Positions 34,169 through 46,532 of a stretch of 64,000 nucleotides of DNA are shown piece by piece (within the stretch, counting starts at the first letter, position 1; each line of letters opens with the position of its first letter). The DNA is from Aselliscus stoliczkanus (lineage: Eukaryota > Chordata > Mammalia > Chiroptera > Hipposideridae). The translations under genes were made by a program, and so were the position numbers. The stretch covers positions 31,220,501-31,284,500 of the forward strand of contig CM066729.1 of NCBI GenBank assembly GCA_033961575.1, written 5' to 3'. The notes beneath the pieces are model-generated. The model did no database searches. It was given only the letters and a program-made list of their open reading frames with translations, and had not been told where the DNA came from.

Positions 34169-34614
34169 TTTTTTTTTTTTTTTTAAAGATTTTATTGGGG
34201 ATTTGGTGGAGGGGAACAGCGTTGGGGAATCGGGGAAGGGGAACAGACAAGTTGCTGTCTTCTTGTTCTTCAGTTTAGTTGCAGAGGATGTTGCTTCACT
34301 GTTGGTATCGTCATTGCGCTCTTCCCGGATGAGGCAGATCGGTCGCTGGCCTCTGGATGTCGCTCATCGCGGCTATTGGCAGCTCACGCTTGGCTGCCAG
34401 CCGCTCACGCTGGTTGCGGGCCACTTACTGTAGCCTATGGCAGCCCACTGCAGCAGGAGCTGCAGCCCACACCATCACCGGGGCTCGCACAGCCCAGCTC
34501 CAGGTGGAGCTGTTAGCTGTAGAGGGCAGTGTCACTGGCCCTCATGTGGGATCCGAACCGGGGTCGCTGGCATCCCAAAACCAGCGCTTAACCAATGCGC
34601 CACTCGGCCGGCCC
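34169..34614 (-). mobile_element. Long compound tRNA-SINE, antisense copy
   Basis: Poly-T, 'aaagattttattggggattt', the long body and then the tRNA-like head (gcgccactcggccggccc) on the plus strand. The 15-bp word agcctggaaaatttt flanks both ends (34158-34172 and 34616-34630), proving that head and body moved as one unit. Confidence 0.95.
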
Positions 34615-34630
34615 TAGCCTGGAAAATTTT

Positions 34631-35460
34631 GAGGGTATCTATGTCCAATTCCTCAGCTTCAATTTGGAGTCCTCTAATTGATCTGCCTGAGATGTGTGTG
34701 AGTTAGAGGACTCCGCCTCTCTCTGCTTTCCCATCTCCTCTTTTACAATAGACTCTCTTTGCAAGTATACCTTTCCCAATCATGGATCTTACATGGTGCA
34801 TTTACCAATGTGTAAAACCCCAAAATGAAGATGAGGAAACTACCAACTATTTTAGGCCATTCGTGTTGGTGAAGCTTTCTTTAATCAAGGAGTCATAAGG
34901 AAAACTTTGTGTCTTTTGCTGTCTAATGTGTTTTTCAGTTGAGAGTGAAGCATGATATTAGAAACGGTATTCTGAATTCAGATGTATTAGGAAGTGGCAT
35001 AGCAGGGGAAATGACAATTTTCCTTCAATGGCTTAGTCTCTTTCATCCCCTGACTCTTGTAAAAGGATTCCTTTTGTGGGAGGGTCCTTTGGAAGCAAAG
35101 AGAAGACCATGGGCAGGAAATGGGGGCTCTGGAACCTTGTCTCATCCAGGTGACAAGCCCATGACAAGGCCCTGTGCCCTGTCAAACGTGGGTACTCAAG
35201 ATTTGATGTCACCAAATCTTAGAAGTAAGCTCTCTCTTATTTACACCACTGTCAGTTAGCTTGGTGGCTACCTCCGTGTACTTATGTCTTGGTATGTGTC
35301 TCAGTTTTCAAAATTACAAGAGGAAACTAAAAATTTTATTTTTACTTCTGAGAAACAAATCAATATTATATCTTCATAAAAAAGAAATGTATATTGAGGG
35401 CTAGTTGGTGTTTTATCTTTTGTTGATCATTTATTTAGACTGGTAGAAGAATCATGTACA
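34631..35460. other. Unassigned DNA
   Basis: No gene or assignable repeat. Frame 34939-35259 (106 codons) has no recognisable features. Confidence 0.45.
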
Positions 35461-35465
35461 TTAAA

Positions 35466-36885
35466 TTTTTTTTCTTCACTGCCTCTTTGGTCAGGTTTTT
35501 ATTCACAATTAGCTGTCCAACATGATTTGACCTTTACAGAATAAATGAATTTAAGCTTATGCCACAGGCTTCTTTCCTTCTATGGTGGGTTTCTTTTCTG
35601 CAGGCTTCTCAGCTGCTGTTTTTTTGGGAGCTGTAGCCATTTTTCCCACCAAAGGCCTCTTCTGCTTTGTAAATCTAGCAGCCTTCTAATCCTTTCTTCC
35701 CTACTGCTGGCCTCTTGCCTGGAACCCCCTTCTTATCTGATTTGGCTTCTAGTGCTGCTGCTGCTGCTTTATCTACTTGGAGCTGGTAGTTCTTGGCCTG
35801 GGGAAGAATTGTGTTCCGGTGCATGGTCTTTGCACATGGGTTTAGCTTCAACATGATTTGCAGGTTTTTCAGTGGATTCATCTTCAGGACTCTGCGATGA
35901 ATCTTCTTGTGTGGTGCTTGGTGGGCTCTTCGGATCTTGGCTTTTCAAGATTCTGCTAAGGTCTGTATTGAACATCTGGTACATGGGAAGGTTGTAGTTA
36001 CTCTCGAGGCAGCCAGCTTTATGCTGACAACCATACACATCATCTGACTTACAGAAAGTACTTTCAGTCCAAGTGCAGAAACGGCCCATATGCTCACCAG
36101 GAGCAAATTTCACGGTGTTCAGCTTGCTTACATTAAGCAGAGTAATTCCAGGGATGAAAGAGTAATTCTGGAGGTTTTGATGATGCTGTTGTCCTCATAG
36201 GCGATGCAAGGTCCCCTGAGCTGTGTACCACAATGGATTCCCATTTTGCCCTTGCCAGCTCTCATTCGCTGAGAGGTATAGACCTTTTGGATATCATTCC
36301 AGGCCTTAAGCTTGTTAAGAAGCAAAACAGCCTCCTTGGTCGTCTTGTAGCCTTCACCTTTATCTTCAATCACCGGAGGACATTCAGGAACCTCCTCAAT
36401 ACAATGACTGTCAGACATGACCAGCGCTGGAAGGCCAAGGCAGCCAGGGCAGAGCAGATGGCATTTCGCTTCTGTATTGAGCTCACTGTGCAGTGCCAAT
36501 GGCGCCAGGTTTTGGTTGGTGCAAACATGCAGACCCGCACACATATTCCCAAAAGCAGCCTGGCCAGAACCATGAGTCCCACTGCCTGAACTCTGGGAAT
36601 TCAAGCCACAGGCCTGCCAGGACCCCACAGCTTAGCACTGCTTGGATGGCCTGCTAATCCACTGACAGCACAGGGCTGTCTGTTGTTTCTGGGCAAGTGG
36701 GTGTGAACCAAGTTCACAATATCTGGTTGAATGGGATCTTTGAAGACGGCCGGAAAAGGGACATTTTTTGCCGAATAATTTCCTCTTTTCAGAGTACACT
36801 GATATCCATGGGTGAGCACATGCCAGGGCAGGGGGAGAAGGCCACACACGCCTCTCAACCCGGTGGCTCCCACAGGAAAATGCCA
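35466..36885 (-). pseudogene. RPL4: Processed pseudogene of ribosomal protein L4
   Basis: On the minus strand the whole RPL4 message is present without introns, from 5' UTR (around 36885) through the coding region to 3' UTR, AATAAA and a short A-run (near 35466). RPL4 is a protein of the large ribosomal subunit. Recognisable pieces include [65 protein letters not shown] and AKTM, in the right order and near the usual length of about 425 codons. The start codon is changed to CTG (plus 36824-36826). Several frameshifts and internal stops break the frame, and the basic C-terminal tail is degraded. The terminal TAA lies at 35557-35559. It is a dead retrocopy made by LINE machinery, not a functional gene. 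Confidence 0.93.
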
Positions 36886-36889
36886 TTTT

Positions 36890-39880
36890 CATTAACTTTG
36901 CACAAGAGGATCACTTACTCCAAATCCATATTTAGTTTTACTTGGAGCAAAGTCTACTGCTGGCTGTCATTACACAGTTCTCTGCTGATTTATTTTTTCC
37001 TAAAGTATACTAATTAGATATATATTAACTAATAGTAATATGTTTTGAATTTTATAGAAGTAATGCATTTTACCGCAATCACTGAAATGCTTTCTTTAGA
37101 TCTGCTTTACTAGAAACCCAACACCTTCTTTTATTTTGTTGTTAATTTGTACAAAATAGACTAAACTGTACTCTTAGAAACTGTAATTATGATAAGTGTT
37201 ACCCAAATGCAATCAAAATAATGCCCCAAATTAAAATTTTACTCAACTAAAATTAGTTCTTTTGCAGATGATAATTTGCTGTTCTAATTTTGTCACACAT
37301 AATTACAAACTTTACCATTTTTCAGCCATCAAATGAAATTGCAGCATATATATGTAATTTATATATATATATACACACAGATAATCTATATACATAATCT
37401 AGTATCCACACATAGCATATCATATCAGTATCCATCTATTTGTCCATTGTTAATGGTTTAAGGTACTCTGAGACTATCAAATATTGAAATTTGGTGTGAG
37501 TATTATCTGTAGTCAATAGTAAAAATCATAATGTGAAATTTCCAATTTTATGGGGTTGTTTTTAAACCATTTCTATCCAATTTTAGCTTGACAAATACCT
37601 TATTGACAAATACCTTATTGACAAATAAGGTATTTCTAAATAAATTAGGTGTAATTAATAGCCACTTGCTACATGTTGGTTAAGCTTTTTAGGTGTATTT
37701 TTCAGAAATAAGAAAATAAATAACTGTGATAATTGGGTGTAAAAATTCCTTTGCAAGTCAAGTGGTTTCTAATTCTTTGGTTCTGTGGCCAGAGTACACG
37801 ATAAGAACAGTAGGAGCACTACACCACTGCTTCACTGTTTTTTGTTTTTTATCCCATTAAATAAATTCCTGTTTGGAGACAATACTAAGAAAGAAGGGTG
37901 GTGTGTAGGATATTCACTAAGTACACAGATGTTAATGCTGGCAGAAGAATGATGAGTAGGGGAAGCCTATTCAAATGCAGAATTAAATATTTATTCTTGT
38001 TATGGTCTACATGATGCAAGACGTCAGATAAAATCAGCCTGAAAATAGGTAGCTGGCTGTCAGTACCCTAGAGCTATGGTACCATCCTGGTGCCAAGATT
38101 TGCTACCCTGCTGCAAAATAAGGACTCAGCAGTGGCAGGGGTGGCCTTGCGAGGGAAAATCCCTTACTGAGCTTGTTCATGTGCCAGGCCTGCAAGTACC
38201 TGTTGGTATTTGGTTCATTAGATAATTGAAGACACAACCAGCAGGTTGAGGAAGAAGGATGAGTGACATTCAGGGAACCGGTTCTCCTGTGCATATGGTA
38301 ATTAAGAGTCCTTTTTTCCTCTGTAGAATTGCATGATGAGTTACATGGGATATGGATTAGTTAGTGAATCTGTTTGCTTTGTAGTAAAATCAAAATGAAC
38401 AGCAGCTTAAGTAAGATAGAAGTTGAACTCTCCTGTAATAGTTTAAGGATAAGCAGTCTGGAGCTAATATGGTATCCGGGATGCAGATTCATTCTATCTT
38501 ATTGCCCTGTCATCTCTGGAACATTCCATGCTTGCTTGCTTATGGTGGAAAAGACTCATCACTACATTCACAGCCAGGCAGAAGTCTGAAGAAGGGAGAG
38601 TGAAAGCTAACTCCCTTCTCTTTAGAGGCACAATCCAAAAATGAGCCGATCACTTCCTTCTACCTCCTAGCCATTAAACCTTAGTTGAGAGCTGTAGATA
38701 GCTGCAAGGAAGACTGGAGAATGCAGTTCCTCAGCTATTTCAAGGGCTCACTTGTCACATGTGACTCATAGCTATTCTGTTGGACAGTACAGACAGAAAA
38801 TTTTTGTCCCTCATAGAAAGTGACATTGAACGGTGCTGCTTCAGATCAAACTACCAATGTCTAGGATGTATGAAAGCTAGGAGAACAAATTAAACGATGC
38901 CATGAGGAAATAACCAGCCAAATTCTGCATCTGGAGCATTGTATGGGACAAATGACCAAGTGTTGCATTGGGTTCTCTATGAAGGATCTGCTATCCATCT
39001 CTTTTGGGCCCTGCAGGAGAGAAGAAAAAAGTCTGGAAGCAAGATCTCAATATTTCATGCCTTTTTGGTTTCCTGCACAATTGTTTCCTTTTTATTCTTT
39101 TATAATAGTTCGCAAAACATTTTAAAACATGCTGACTTGTAACAGCAGTGCTCAGTTGAACAAAACATAGAAATGGAAATCAGTTACCCATCTTTATGTT
39201 TCAAGGCACATAGACCTAAACTGGGTTAAACAATAAAGAGAAGTTAATGGTTTCTGAATAGAAACCATTAACCTGGAAAATCTGGAGGTAGGGCTAGCTT
39301 CAGGTGGGCTGGGCCATGTCAGTAATTGCTGAGTCTTGGAGAGACACCACTGCCCTCACTGAACCTAGGAGAACAGATCACAGTGACAGAGCACAGTGAT
39401 ACCAGCTGCCGAATTCGGTGGCTGACAGCAGCAGGACGCCCCAAGGTGCCTCTCTGTGAGCCAGTCTAGGAAGTAGGAGGGTCCTGCCACCACGTCTTAG
39501 ACCATGGAGAACACAGGGGACATTATCTATTTTCCAGGACCTTGTCTGTACCTCCCGGCCATGACCTCATGTTGCCACACTGGTGGACCGACAGCCCGCC
39601 TTGGAGAAAATCTGGGAAAAAGTCTGGAAAACAGCATTGACTTGGGCCTTTCAGGCAGAGACTGAGTTACATAGAAAAGTTTAATTAGTTGCATTGGACT
39701 ATGTTGACCAGATTGGAATAAAATTTAGCTTTTTCTTCTTATCTACTGGGTTGAGGGCTTATTAAAAAGATCAGATCAGCTATGAAGAAATTTTTAAAGG
39801 TCCTATTTTTACTGAACAGCTGGTCATAAAATGAGTAAATTTGTGACCACACTGTTAAGCTTATTTTACCATTAACAAAT
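36890..39880. other. Unassigned AT-rich DNA
   Basis: No gene or assignable repeat. Contains a TA/TG-rich tract at 37350-37378, a 15-bp tandem repeat with hairpin at 37588-37635 and a 12-bp-stem hairpin at 39243-39272. Confidence 0.45.
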
Positions 39881-39884
39881 AATG

Positions 39885-40200
39885 TGAGTTCATTAAGAAG
39901 AATTTGCAAAGTTTGAAAATAGAGGAAAAATATGATTCATAGTAGTACCCAAACACAATCACTGTAAATATTTTTATAAAATACTTTCCATTATTTTTTC
40001 TATGAGTAGGTTCACGTAGTCAGAATCATATTATGTATGCAGGGTTTTCATTTCTTTCTTGTTTAATATTGTATCAAAGAACTTCCCTTTATTTCTATCA
40101 TATAATTTAAATGAGTATATCTTATTCCATTGATAGTCTATTTCATAATACCTCAGAGTTTACTTAACTGATCTTTTAATGCTGTATCATATTCCTTAAA
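39885..40200. mobile_element. Possible old LINE 3'-region fragment
   Basis: 'gtgagttcattaagaagaat', 'cccaaacacaatcactgtaa' and 'atcttattccattgatagtc' resemble the AT-rich LINE piece also seen near 3.05 and 58.61 kb. The family is not fixed. Confidence 0.35.
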
Positions 40201-40204
40201 GAAG

Positions 40205-40729
40205 AAGCAAAAGTCAAAAATATGTCTATGGTGAAACATACATAAAAAGGACAAGATAATTTTAATTATTTCTTGCCTATACAGATCCTTTCCCTAAACT
40301 CTATCTTGGTTTATAATGAATGAAGTTGAAACAACTTCATTACCCAATAAGATCTAAAAGTGAAGTGCCACATGCCTCAGCAATGCCGAACTTGTTGATC
40401 TGATCAGTTTTAACAAAGTCAGATCATAGGGCAAACGAGAGTTAATGGTAAATGTGGGCAGGGTATATTCCCAGCTCACACCACCCAGGGTTGTTCACTG
40501 ATTTTTGGACGTGACACCTTGTGAATCAGTAGACTGGATATCTACTCTGCTTTGGTTGTGCAAAACTGGCCATTTCTGTACTATAACCTTTTATAACCTT
40601 TCAAACTAGTAAGCTCATAGAAAGGATTTGAAAAATCTGAAGAATGCTGGAGCATTATATTCTCTTTTTTATTTTAAAGCACATACAATCTACCCAAATT
40701 GTTTTCCATAAATGATTTCATAAGGAGAA

Positions 40730-40730
<1 letters not shown>
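40205..40730. other. Unassigned DNA
   Basis: A 10-bp-stem hairpin at 40319-40341. Otherwise nothing assignable. Confidence 0.45.

Positions 40731-40774
<44 letters not shown>
40731..40774. repeat. (TG)n microsatellite
   Basis: About 22 uninterrupted TG units. Confidence 0.98.
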
Positions 40775-40775
<1 letters not shown>

Positions 40776-41655
40776 TTTCAATGCGAGCAGCATTTGTTAG
40801 TTTCTTACTCAATAGCATCTCCTTCAGTCCGCACTAGTATCAGATTTCATGGGCTGATTCCTTTTCCTTGCATGGGGTGAAACCAAGTGGAGAAAACAGT
40901 TAACGTTTTCCATTTCTTTGGCCCAGATGACCTGGATCTTGCATTTCACTTAGCCCTGTATAAATAGCTCTGCAAATGTGCATATACAAAAATAAAATTG
41001 AATGAGGAAAGAGTAGGAACACATAAAATACCCATCTTTCCTTTTACTTGATGAAGCAACAAGCTAGTCTCTATTTCTCATTGTGGTAAAAACTATACAG
41101 TATTGCATGGGTACTGTGTTACATTTCTGGTTACATGTGCATATTTAACTGCATGTACATAAAAGAATAATAGTTACAAGGTACAACAAATGGAAAATCT
41201 GTTTTTAAACTTTGTTTCTGGTAACATAGCCTTTGTGCTGTATGCAAGCTAAATTTCATGTTTACAGTATTTCGTGTTTTAGCCCTGACTAGTATATACT
41301 TTATACCCAATCAGGAGGAGCTCCAAAATGAAACTATGTTGTGGTCGAATTTTCCTGTAGGTCACTTCTGATCCAGTATGCAGGACCCAATTATAACAGG
41401 AGCTACACTTCGGTCTGCTTATTAAGGTCAGCAACAATAGAATTCTATACATCTTAATCAAATCTCCTGTGACTAACTCAGTCCATAGGATTGTGCTTAT
41501 AAATATTTTATATGTAGCTTCCAGTAATAGTGCTCATTCTATTAATCAATATCAAATTAACCCGAAGATTACAGAAAATCTGGAATAAAATATAAAATAT
41601 TAATTATTCATCTTTAATAGCTTAGGTAATAAATGTGTATTGCTCAGGAGAAATG
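40775..41655. other. Unassigned AT-rich DNA
   Basis: No gene or assignable repeat was found. Confidence 0.45.
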
Positions 41656-41659
41656 ACGA

Positions 41660-42079
41660 TTTTTTTTTAAATTGGGGAATTGGGGGAGGGGAACAGTGTT
41701 GGGGAATCGGAGAAGGGGAACAGACAAGTTGCTGTCTTTTTATTCTTCAGTCTAGTTGTGGAGGACATCGCTTCACTGGCCCATGTTGGTATCGTCATTG
41801 TGCTCTTCCCGGATGAGGCGGATCGGTCGCCGGTCTCTGGATGGTCGCTCACCGCGGCTATTGGCAGCTCACGCTGGCTGCTGGCCGCTCACTGAAGCCT
41901 ATGGCAGCCCACTGCAACCTACATCAACGCCGGGGCTCGCGCAGCCCAGCTCCAGGTGGAGCTGTTGTTCATCATCTTAGCTGTAGAGGGCAGTGTCACT
42001 GGCCCTCATCTGTGGGATCTGAACCGAGGCCGCTGGCGTCCCAAGCCAGCTCTTAACCAGTGCGCCACTTGGCTGGCCC
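41660..42079 (-). mobile_element. Long compound tRNA-SINE, antisense copy
   Basis: The same body as at 34169-34614, with 'cttcccggatgaggcggatc' at 41807, 'gagctgttgttcatcatctt' where other copies read 'ctgttgttagct', and the tRNA head ending 'gcgccacttggctggccc'. The start lacks the 'aaagatttta' seen in the other antisense copies. Confidence 0.92.
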
Positions 42080-42084
42080 AACTC

Positions 42085-42845
42085 TTGATTTTGTTATGTA
42101 AAATTTATGAAGACAGTTTGGAACAGTGGAGTAAGTTTTGCCCTCCCTCCTCCTTGTTGGAGGAGAGGCTCAGTGGGGACAGCCAGCAACCATCATGTTG
42201 GGACATTGGTCTACCTATGTATTGTATTCTTGAGGCCACCCAGTCCCAATTCAACTTGAGGAAATTCTAGTTAATGTAATGTTGTATAACACTTCAATTT
42301 AATTAACATTCAATGAGCAAAGCACGATGCCAGGTTGTGTTAAAAGGGACCCCTTGTTCATAAGGAAAGACAGTTCTAACCCAGATACGCTTATGTGAAG
42401 GGCCAGGGTGCAGAGAAGTCCCATAAAACCTGTGCTGGACCTCACTGGAGCTGGAAAGCTGCCAGACATCTTCCTTTTCTTCCTTTGACTCACACCCTCT
42501 TCCCTTTTCTCTTTAACTGTGGGGTATTCTGACTCTGCCATATTTCTACTTTATTCTGCTTTCTGTAAGCCTCTTGCCTGCCCTTACCTACTTGTACATG
42601 ACATATCAGGGACACCCCCAAATGATAACTTAAGATCCTAAGTCTACATTATCTTCCAAGTAGATTTGGTGTATTTACATGAGTGAGTGAGTGTGTGTGT
42701 GTGTGTATACGTATGCGTATGTGCCCGCACTCTATTTCCAAACTCAGAAGAGAATCTGATTGGCCTAGCCTAAGTGATGTATCCACTCCTGCTCCAATAA
42801 GCTGTTGCCACAGGAAGGTGTGTTCAAAGGTCAGGTATGTGTATA
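42085..42845. other. Unassigned DNA
   Basis: A short TG run at 42688-42706. No gene or assignable repeat. Confidence 0.45.
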
Positions 42846-42861
42846 GTTAGCAATGCTCCTT

Positions 42862-43012
42862 GTTTTTTTTTTTTTTTAGCTGAGCCATCCTGCTACCTGT
42901 TGGCAGCTCAGCGGCTGCTCAGCTCGGGCTGGGCATCGAATTGCTGTTGCTCAGAACTCAGCTCGCACTGTTGAGTGAGCTCTTAACCAACTGAGGCACT
43001 CGGCCGGACCCT
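42862..43012 (-). mobile_element. Second tRNA-derived SINE type
   Basis: In minus orientation it starts 'ggtccggccgagtgcctcag' with an A-box-like gagtgcctcagttggttaag and a B-box-like 'aattcgatgcc'. Its body (gcccagcccgagctgagcag) is unlike the common SINE, and it ends in poly-A. The 12-bp word gcaatgctcctt flanks it (42850-42861 and 43013-43024), proving insertion. Only one copy was found. Confidence 0.85.
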
Positions 43013-43024
43013 GCAATGCTCCTT

Positions 43025-44345
43025 TTATACTGTGGACTGCACAGGTAAATTATCTAAGAAGTGGAAGGATGAAGGAGACTGATTTCAATCTTATGGATGA
43101 GGCCAATTTGTGTATCATTTTAGCACAGGATGGATTGTGGTAAGAGTATAAAAGGCTCCTGGAGTATGGAGAAGGGCACATTGGCACAAGGGAGAAGGAA
43201 AAGTTCTCCTGTTGGTAGACAATCAGTGCATCAGGAATACCTCAAAGGATGGCCTGGGGATCAGGAGTGTGGAGTTAAGTCCAAGGGTATGTGGTGGTGG
43301 GGACGCAGGCATGACTTGAGAGGCAGCTGGTGTTTATACTTCTGCAATGGGAAATCATTAGTTTTTTATCAGAAGAGTCACATGATCAAATCGGTGTTTC
43401 ATGGTTAGGCTTAGGACATGGTGGCTAGATAAACTGGACGTGGCATAAGGGTTGGAGCCCCTGTCCGCCTACAGGAGCTAGGCAGATCAGTGAGTCTGCA
43501 TGAGATGCCTTAATGGTCCGAATTAGGAGGAAAGCCATGGAAGGCAGTGCTCATGAATAGTTAATATATTTAACAGTGATAGTATAACTCTGCTGTAGAA
43601 TGCATAATAATTGGCGTTTGAAATGCTGGCAAAGTAGTAAATACTCCTGGTAAAATCTGACATGATTTTTAAATAGTTAAGTTTTAAGGGCCAGAAAGAG
43701 GATGAATATGAAGATGGAGAAGTATTAAGATGGCTGTTTTTAGTTTTTTAAAAAATGCTTCTGCCAGCTCTGGAAGACCTCTGGTGGCCCAGGTCAATGA
43801 TTGGGGTGGATCTGTGGCTTGGTTTGAGCCTGGTGTGGTGGGTGCCACAGCTGTTGTCTCAGTGGGGAAGGAACAGCAGGGGGTGCGGCTGGTGTGCGGG
43901 AGAGAGGTGCAGTGCAGGCACCAATGCAGGAGAGAGGAATCTGGAATCTTGGATTAAAATGCTGACATGGAACGAGGTCTCAAGGGCCACAGGTAGGAGA
44001 CTTCCATAAAACAGTGGAGTCCCAGCTCTCGGGAAAATGGTAAAGATAGAGAAATTGGACTCAGGGGACGCTGGGAGAGGATTATGATACAGAGGACGCT
44101 AGGCTTATAAATCTGGACGGGGTCTTGTATGTCCCCCAAGGTAGTCAGGCTGTGCCACCAGCCCCATCCTCAGTCATGCACTATGTTGTTAGTGAGGCCT
44201 TAATGAATGCAAACCACTGTACAGGCAGCAAGGAGCCTGCCAAGCCAGGAAGTGGAAGGGCCAATGCTTTTTGAGGACCTACTGTATTCATGGTACATTG
44301 TTAGAGTCTTTGTGAATGTCATTAAAATTTAAGGTTTTTAAACTT
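43025..44345. other. Unassigned DNA
   Basis: A possible MIR remnant at 44260-44330. No gene. Frames at 43130-43408 and 43730-44009 have no recognisable product. Confidence 0.45.
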
Positions 44346-44354
44346 CTAGAACTT

Positions 44355-44545
44355 TAAAATTTTTTTAATTAAAGCTTATTGGGGTGACAGTGATTAGTAA
44401 AATTACATAGGTTTCAGGTGTACAATTCTGTAATACATCATTTATATATCACATTGTGTGCTCACCACCCAGAGTCAGCTCTCCTTCCATCGCCATATAT
44501 TTGATCCCCTTTACCCTCATCTACCACCCCCATTCTTGCAATTAG
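44355..44545 (-). mobile_element. L1 3' UTR fragment, antisense
   Basis: 'ttattggggtgacagtgatt', 'ggtttcaggtgtacaattct' and 'gtgtgctcaccacccagagt' form, in reverse, an L1 3' end of a type I associate with bats. There is no coding part. Confidence 0.65.
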
Positions 44546-44549
44546 GAGG

Positions 44550-45255
44550 ACATTTTCCTCTGGCAAATCCGAGAAATTTCAGGTAGACTTTTTCTCCTTC
44601 CTTACCTTGTGCCATACTCTGGGATTGATTACTTCTCCCCAAGCATACAAAAGGGGAAAGTCAGTGGCTGAGATGAGGAACTTGCCTTGTCCCTCGTTGT
44701 CTGACATTTCACCCAGCCCAGGCCTCTGACTCATCCAGTGTACCCTCAGAGCCTGTTGATCCCATCAGCTCTGGGCTCTGGCCCTTCCTGTGGGCGCTGA
44801 GGCTCACCCTGAGCTGCCACTGTTTCTTTTCCTCAGGAAACTGCTTTCTAACCAGAGCCCACAATCCTTCTTTGGGAACTTTGCCTTCTAAAACCTCCCC
44901 TTCCAGTGTATGGGAAAGACTCTTCAACAAGAAGACAGTATTTTTTAAAAATGCAAAACAACAACAACAACAACAACAAAAAACCCTGTCAACCACTCTC
45001 AAACATAGAACTTTTTTGGGCAAAAAAGCACATTGAGAAGACAACATATGGCACTATTTTTTCCTCTCATACCCCATTGCTTTGTATCTCATCTCTTTAT
45101 TTGTTTATGCAAATAGGAAAAATGTTGGCATTAATTTCTCTTTGTAATAATTGGATTCCAGTTTACAAAGTAGAAAGTCATTTGAGATTACAAATAGGTA
45201 AAACATGGGCTCAGGATAAGGACTGGAAAGACAGGAATCTTTTAACATTAAAAAT
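44550..45255. other. Unassigned DNA with (AAC)n
   Basis: An (AAC)n microsatellite at 44956-44979. No gene was found. Confidence 0.5.
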
Positions 45256-45257
45256 AG

Positions 45258-46532
45258 TTGTGGAGTCAAAAGACCCTGACAATCCTGAGAAATAAGAACG
45301 AAGTGGGAGGTATCACACTACCTGACACCAAAACATTCTACAAGGCTACAGTAATCAAAACAGCATGGTACTGGCATAAAAACAGACACATAGACCAATG
45401 GAACAGAATAGAGAGCCCAGGAATAAACCCATCCATATACCATCGTTTAATCTATGACAATGGAAGCAAGAATTTACATTGGAGTAAAGATAGTCTATTT
45501 AATAAATGGTGCTGGGAAAATTGGACTTACATGTGCAAAAAAATGAAAATGGACCACCTACTTACACCATATACAAGAACAAACTCAAAATGTATTAAAG
45601 ACTTAAATGTAAAACCTGAAACCATAAAACTCCTAGAAGAAAACATAGGGAGTAAGTTTGCAGACATTACCTTGAGTAATGTTTATACTGATATATCCCC
45701 TTGGGCAAGGGAAATAAAAGAAAAAATGAACATATGGGATTACATCAAGCTTAAAAGTTTTTTCACAGCAAAGGAAATCATCAATAAAATAAAAAGGCAG
45801 CCTACTGAATGAGAGAAGATATTTGCCAATGATATCTCTGATAAGGGGTTAATATCCAAAATTTATAAAACACTCATGCTACTCAACACCAAAAAAACAA
45901 ACAACCCAATTAAAAAATGGGCAGAGGATATGAAGAGGCATTTCTCTAAAGAGGACATACAGATGGCCAACAGGCATATGAAAAAATGTTCAACCTCACT
46001 GATCATTAGGGAAATGCAAATAAAAACCACAATGAGATATCACCTCAGTCCAGTCAGAATGGCTATCATCAATAAATAAAAAAACAACAAGTGCTGGCGA
46101 GGGTGTGGAAAAAGGGGAACCCTGCTGCATTGTTGGTGGGATTGCAAATTGGTGCAGCCATTATGGAAATCAGTATGGAGGTATCTCAAAAAGCTGGAAA
46201 TGGAACTACCGTATGACCCAGCAATTCCACTCTTGGGTATCTACCCAGAAGAATCCAAGACACTAATTTGAAAAAATATATGCACCCCTATGTTTATTGC
46301 AGCGCTATTTACAATAGACAAGATTTGGAAACAACCAAAATGCCCATCGGTAGATGACTACATTAAGAAACTGGGGTACATTTACACAATGGAGTATTAC
46401 TCCACTATAAAGAAGAATGAAATGATACCATTTGCAACAATATGGATGGACCTACAGACTATTACGTTAAGTGAAATAAGTCAGTCAGAGAAAGACAAAT
46501 ACCATATGATCTCACTTATATGTGGAATCTGA
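45258..46532 (+). pseudogene. L1 ORF2 C-terminal part, broken
   Basis: This is the C-terminal region of the LINE-1 endonuclease/reverse transcriptase protein, after the polymerase core. Readable pieces in order: [20 protein letters not shown] (45308), [36 protein letters not shown], then a TGA at 45810-45812 where L1 normally has a tryptophan. The same frame then continues ([20 protein letters not shown] at 45912). Further stops follow before KCPSVDDYIKKLGYIYTMEY and SEISQSEKDKYHMISLICGI, which ends at 46532. Few lesions imply moderate age. It encodes no functional enzyme because the endonuclease and reverse transcriptase domains are missing. Confidence 0.9.
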
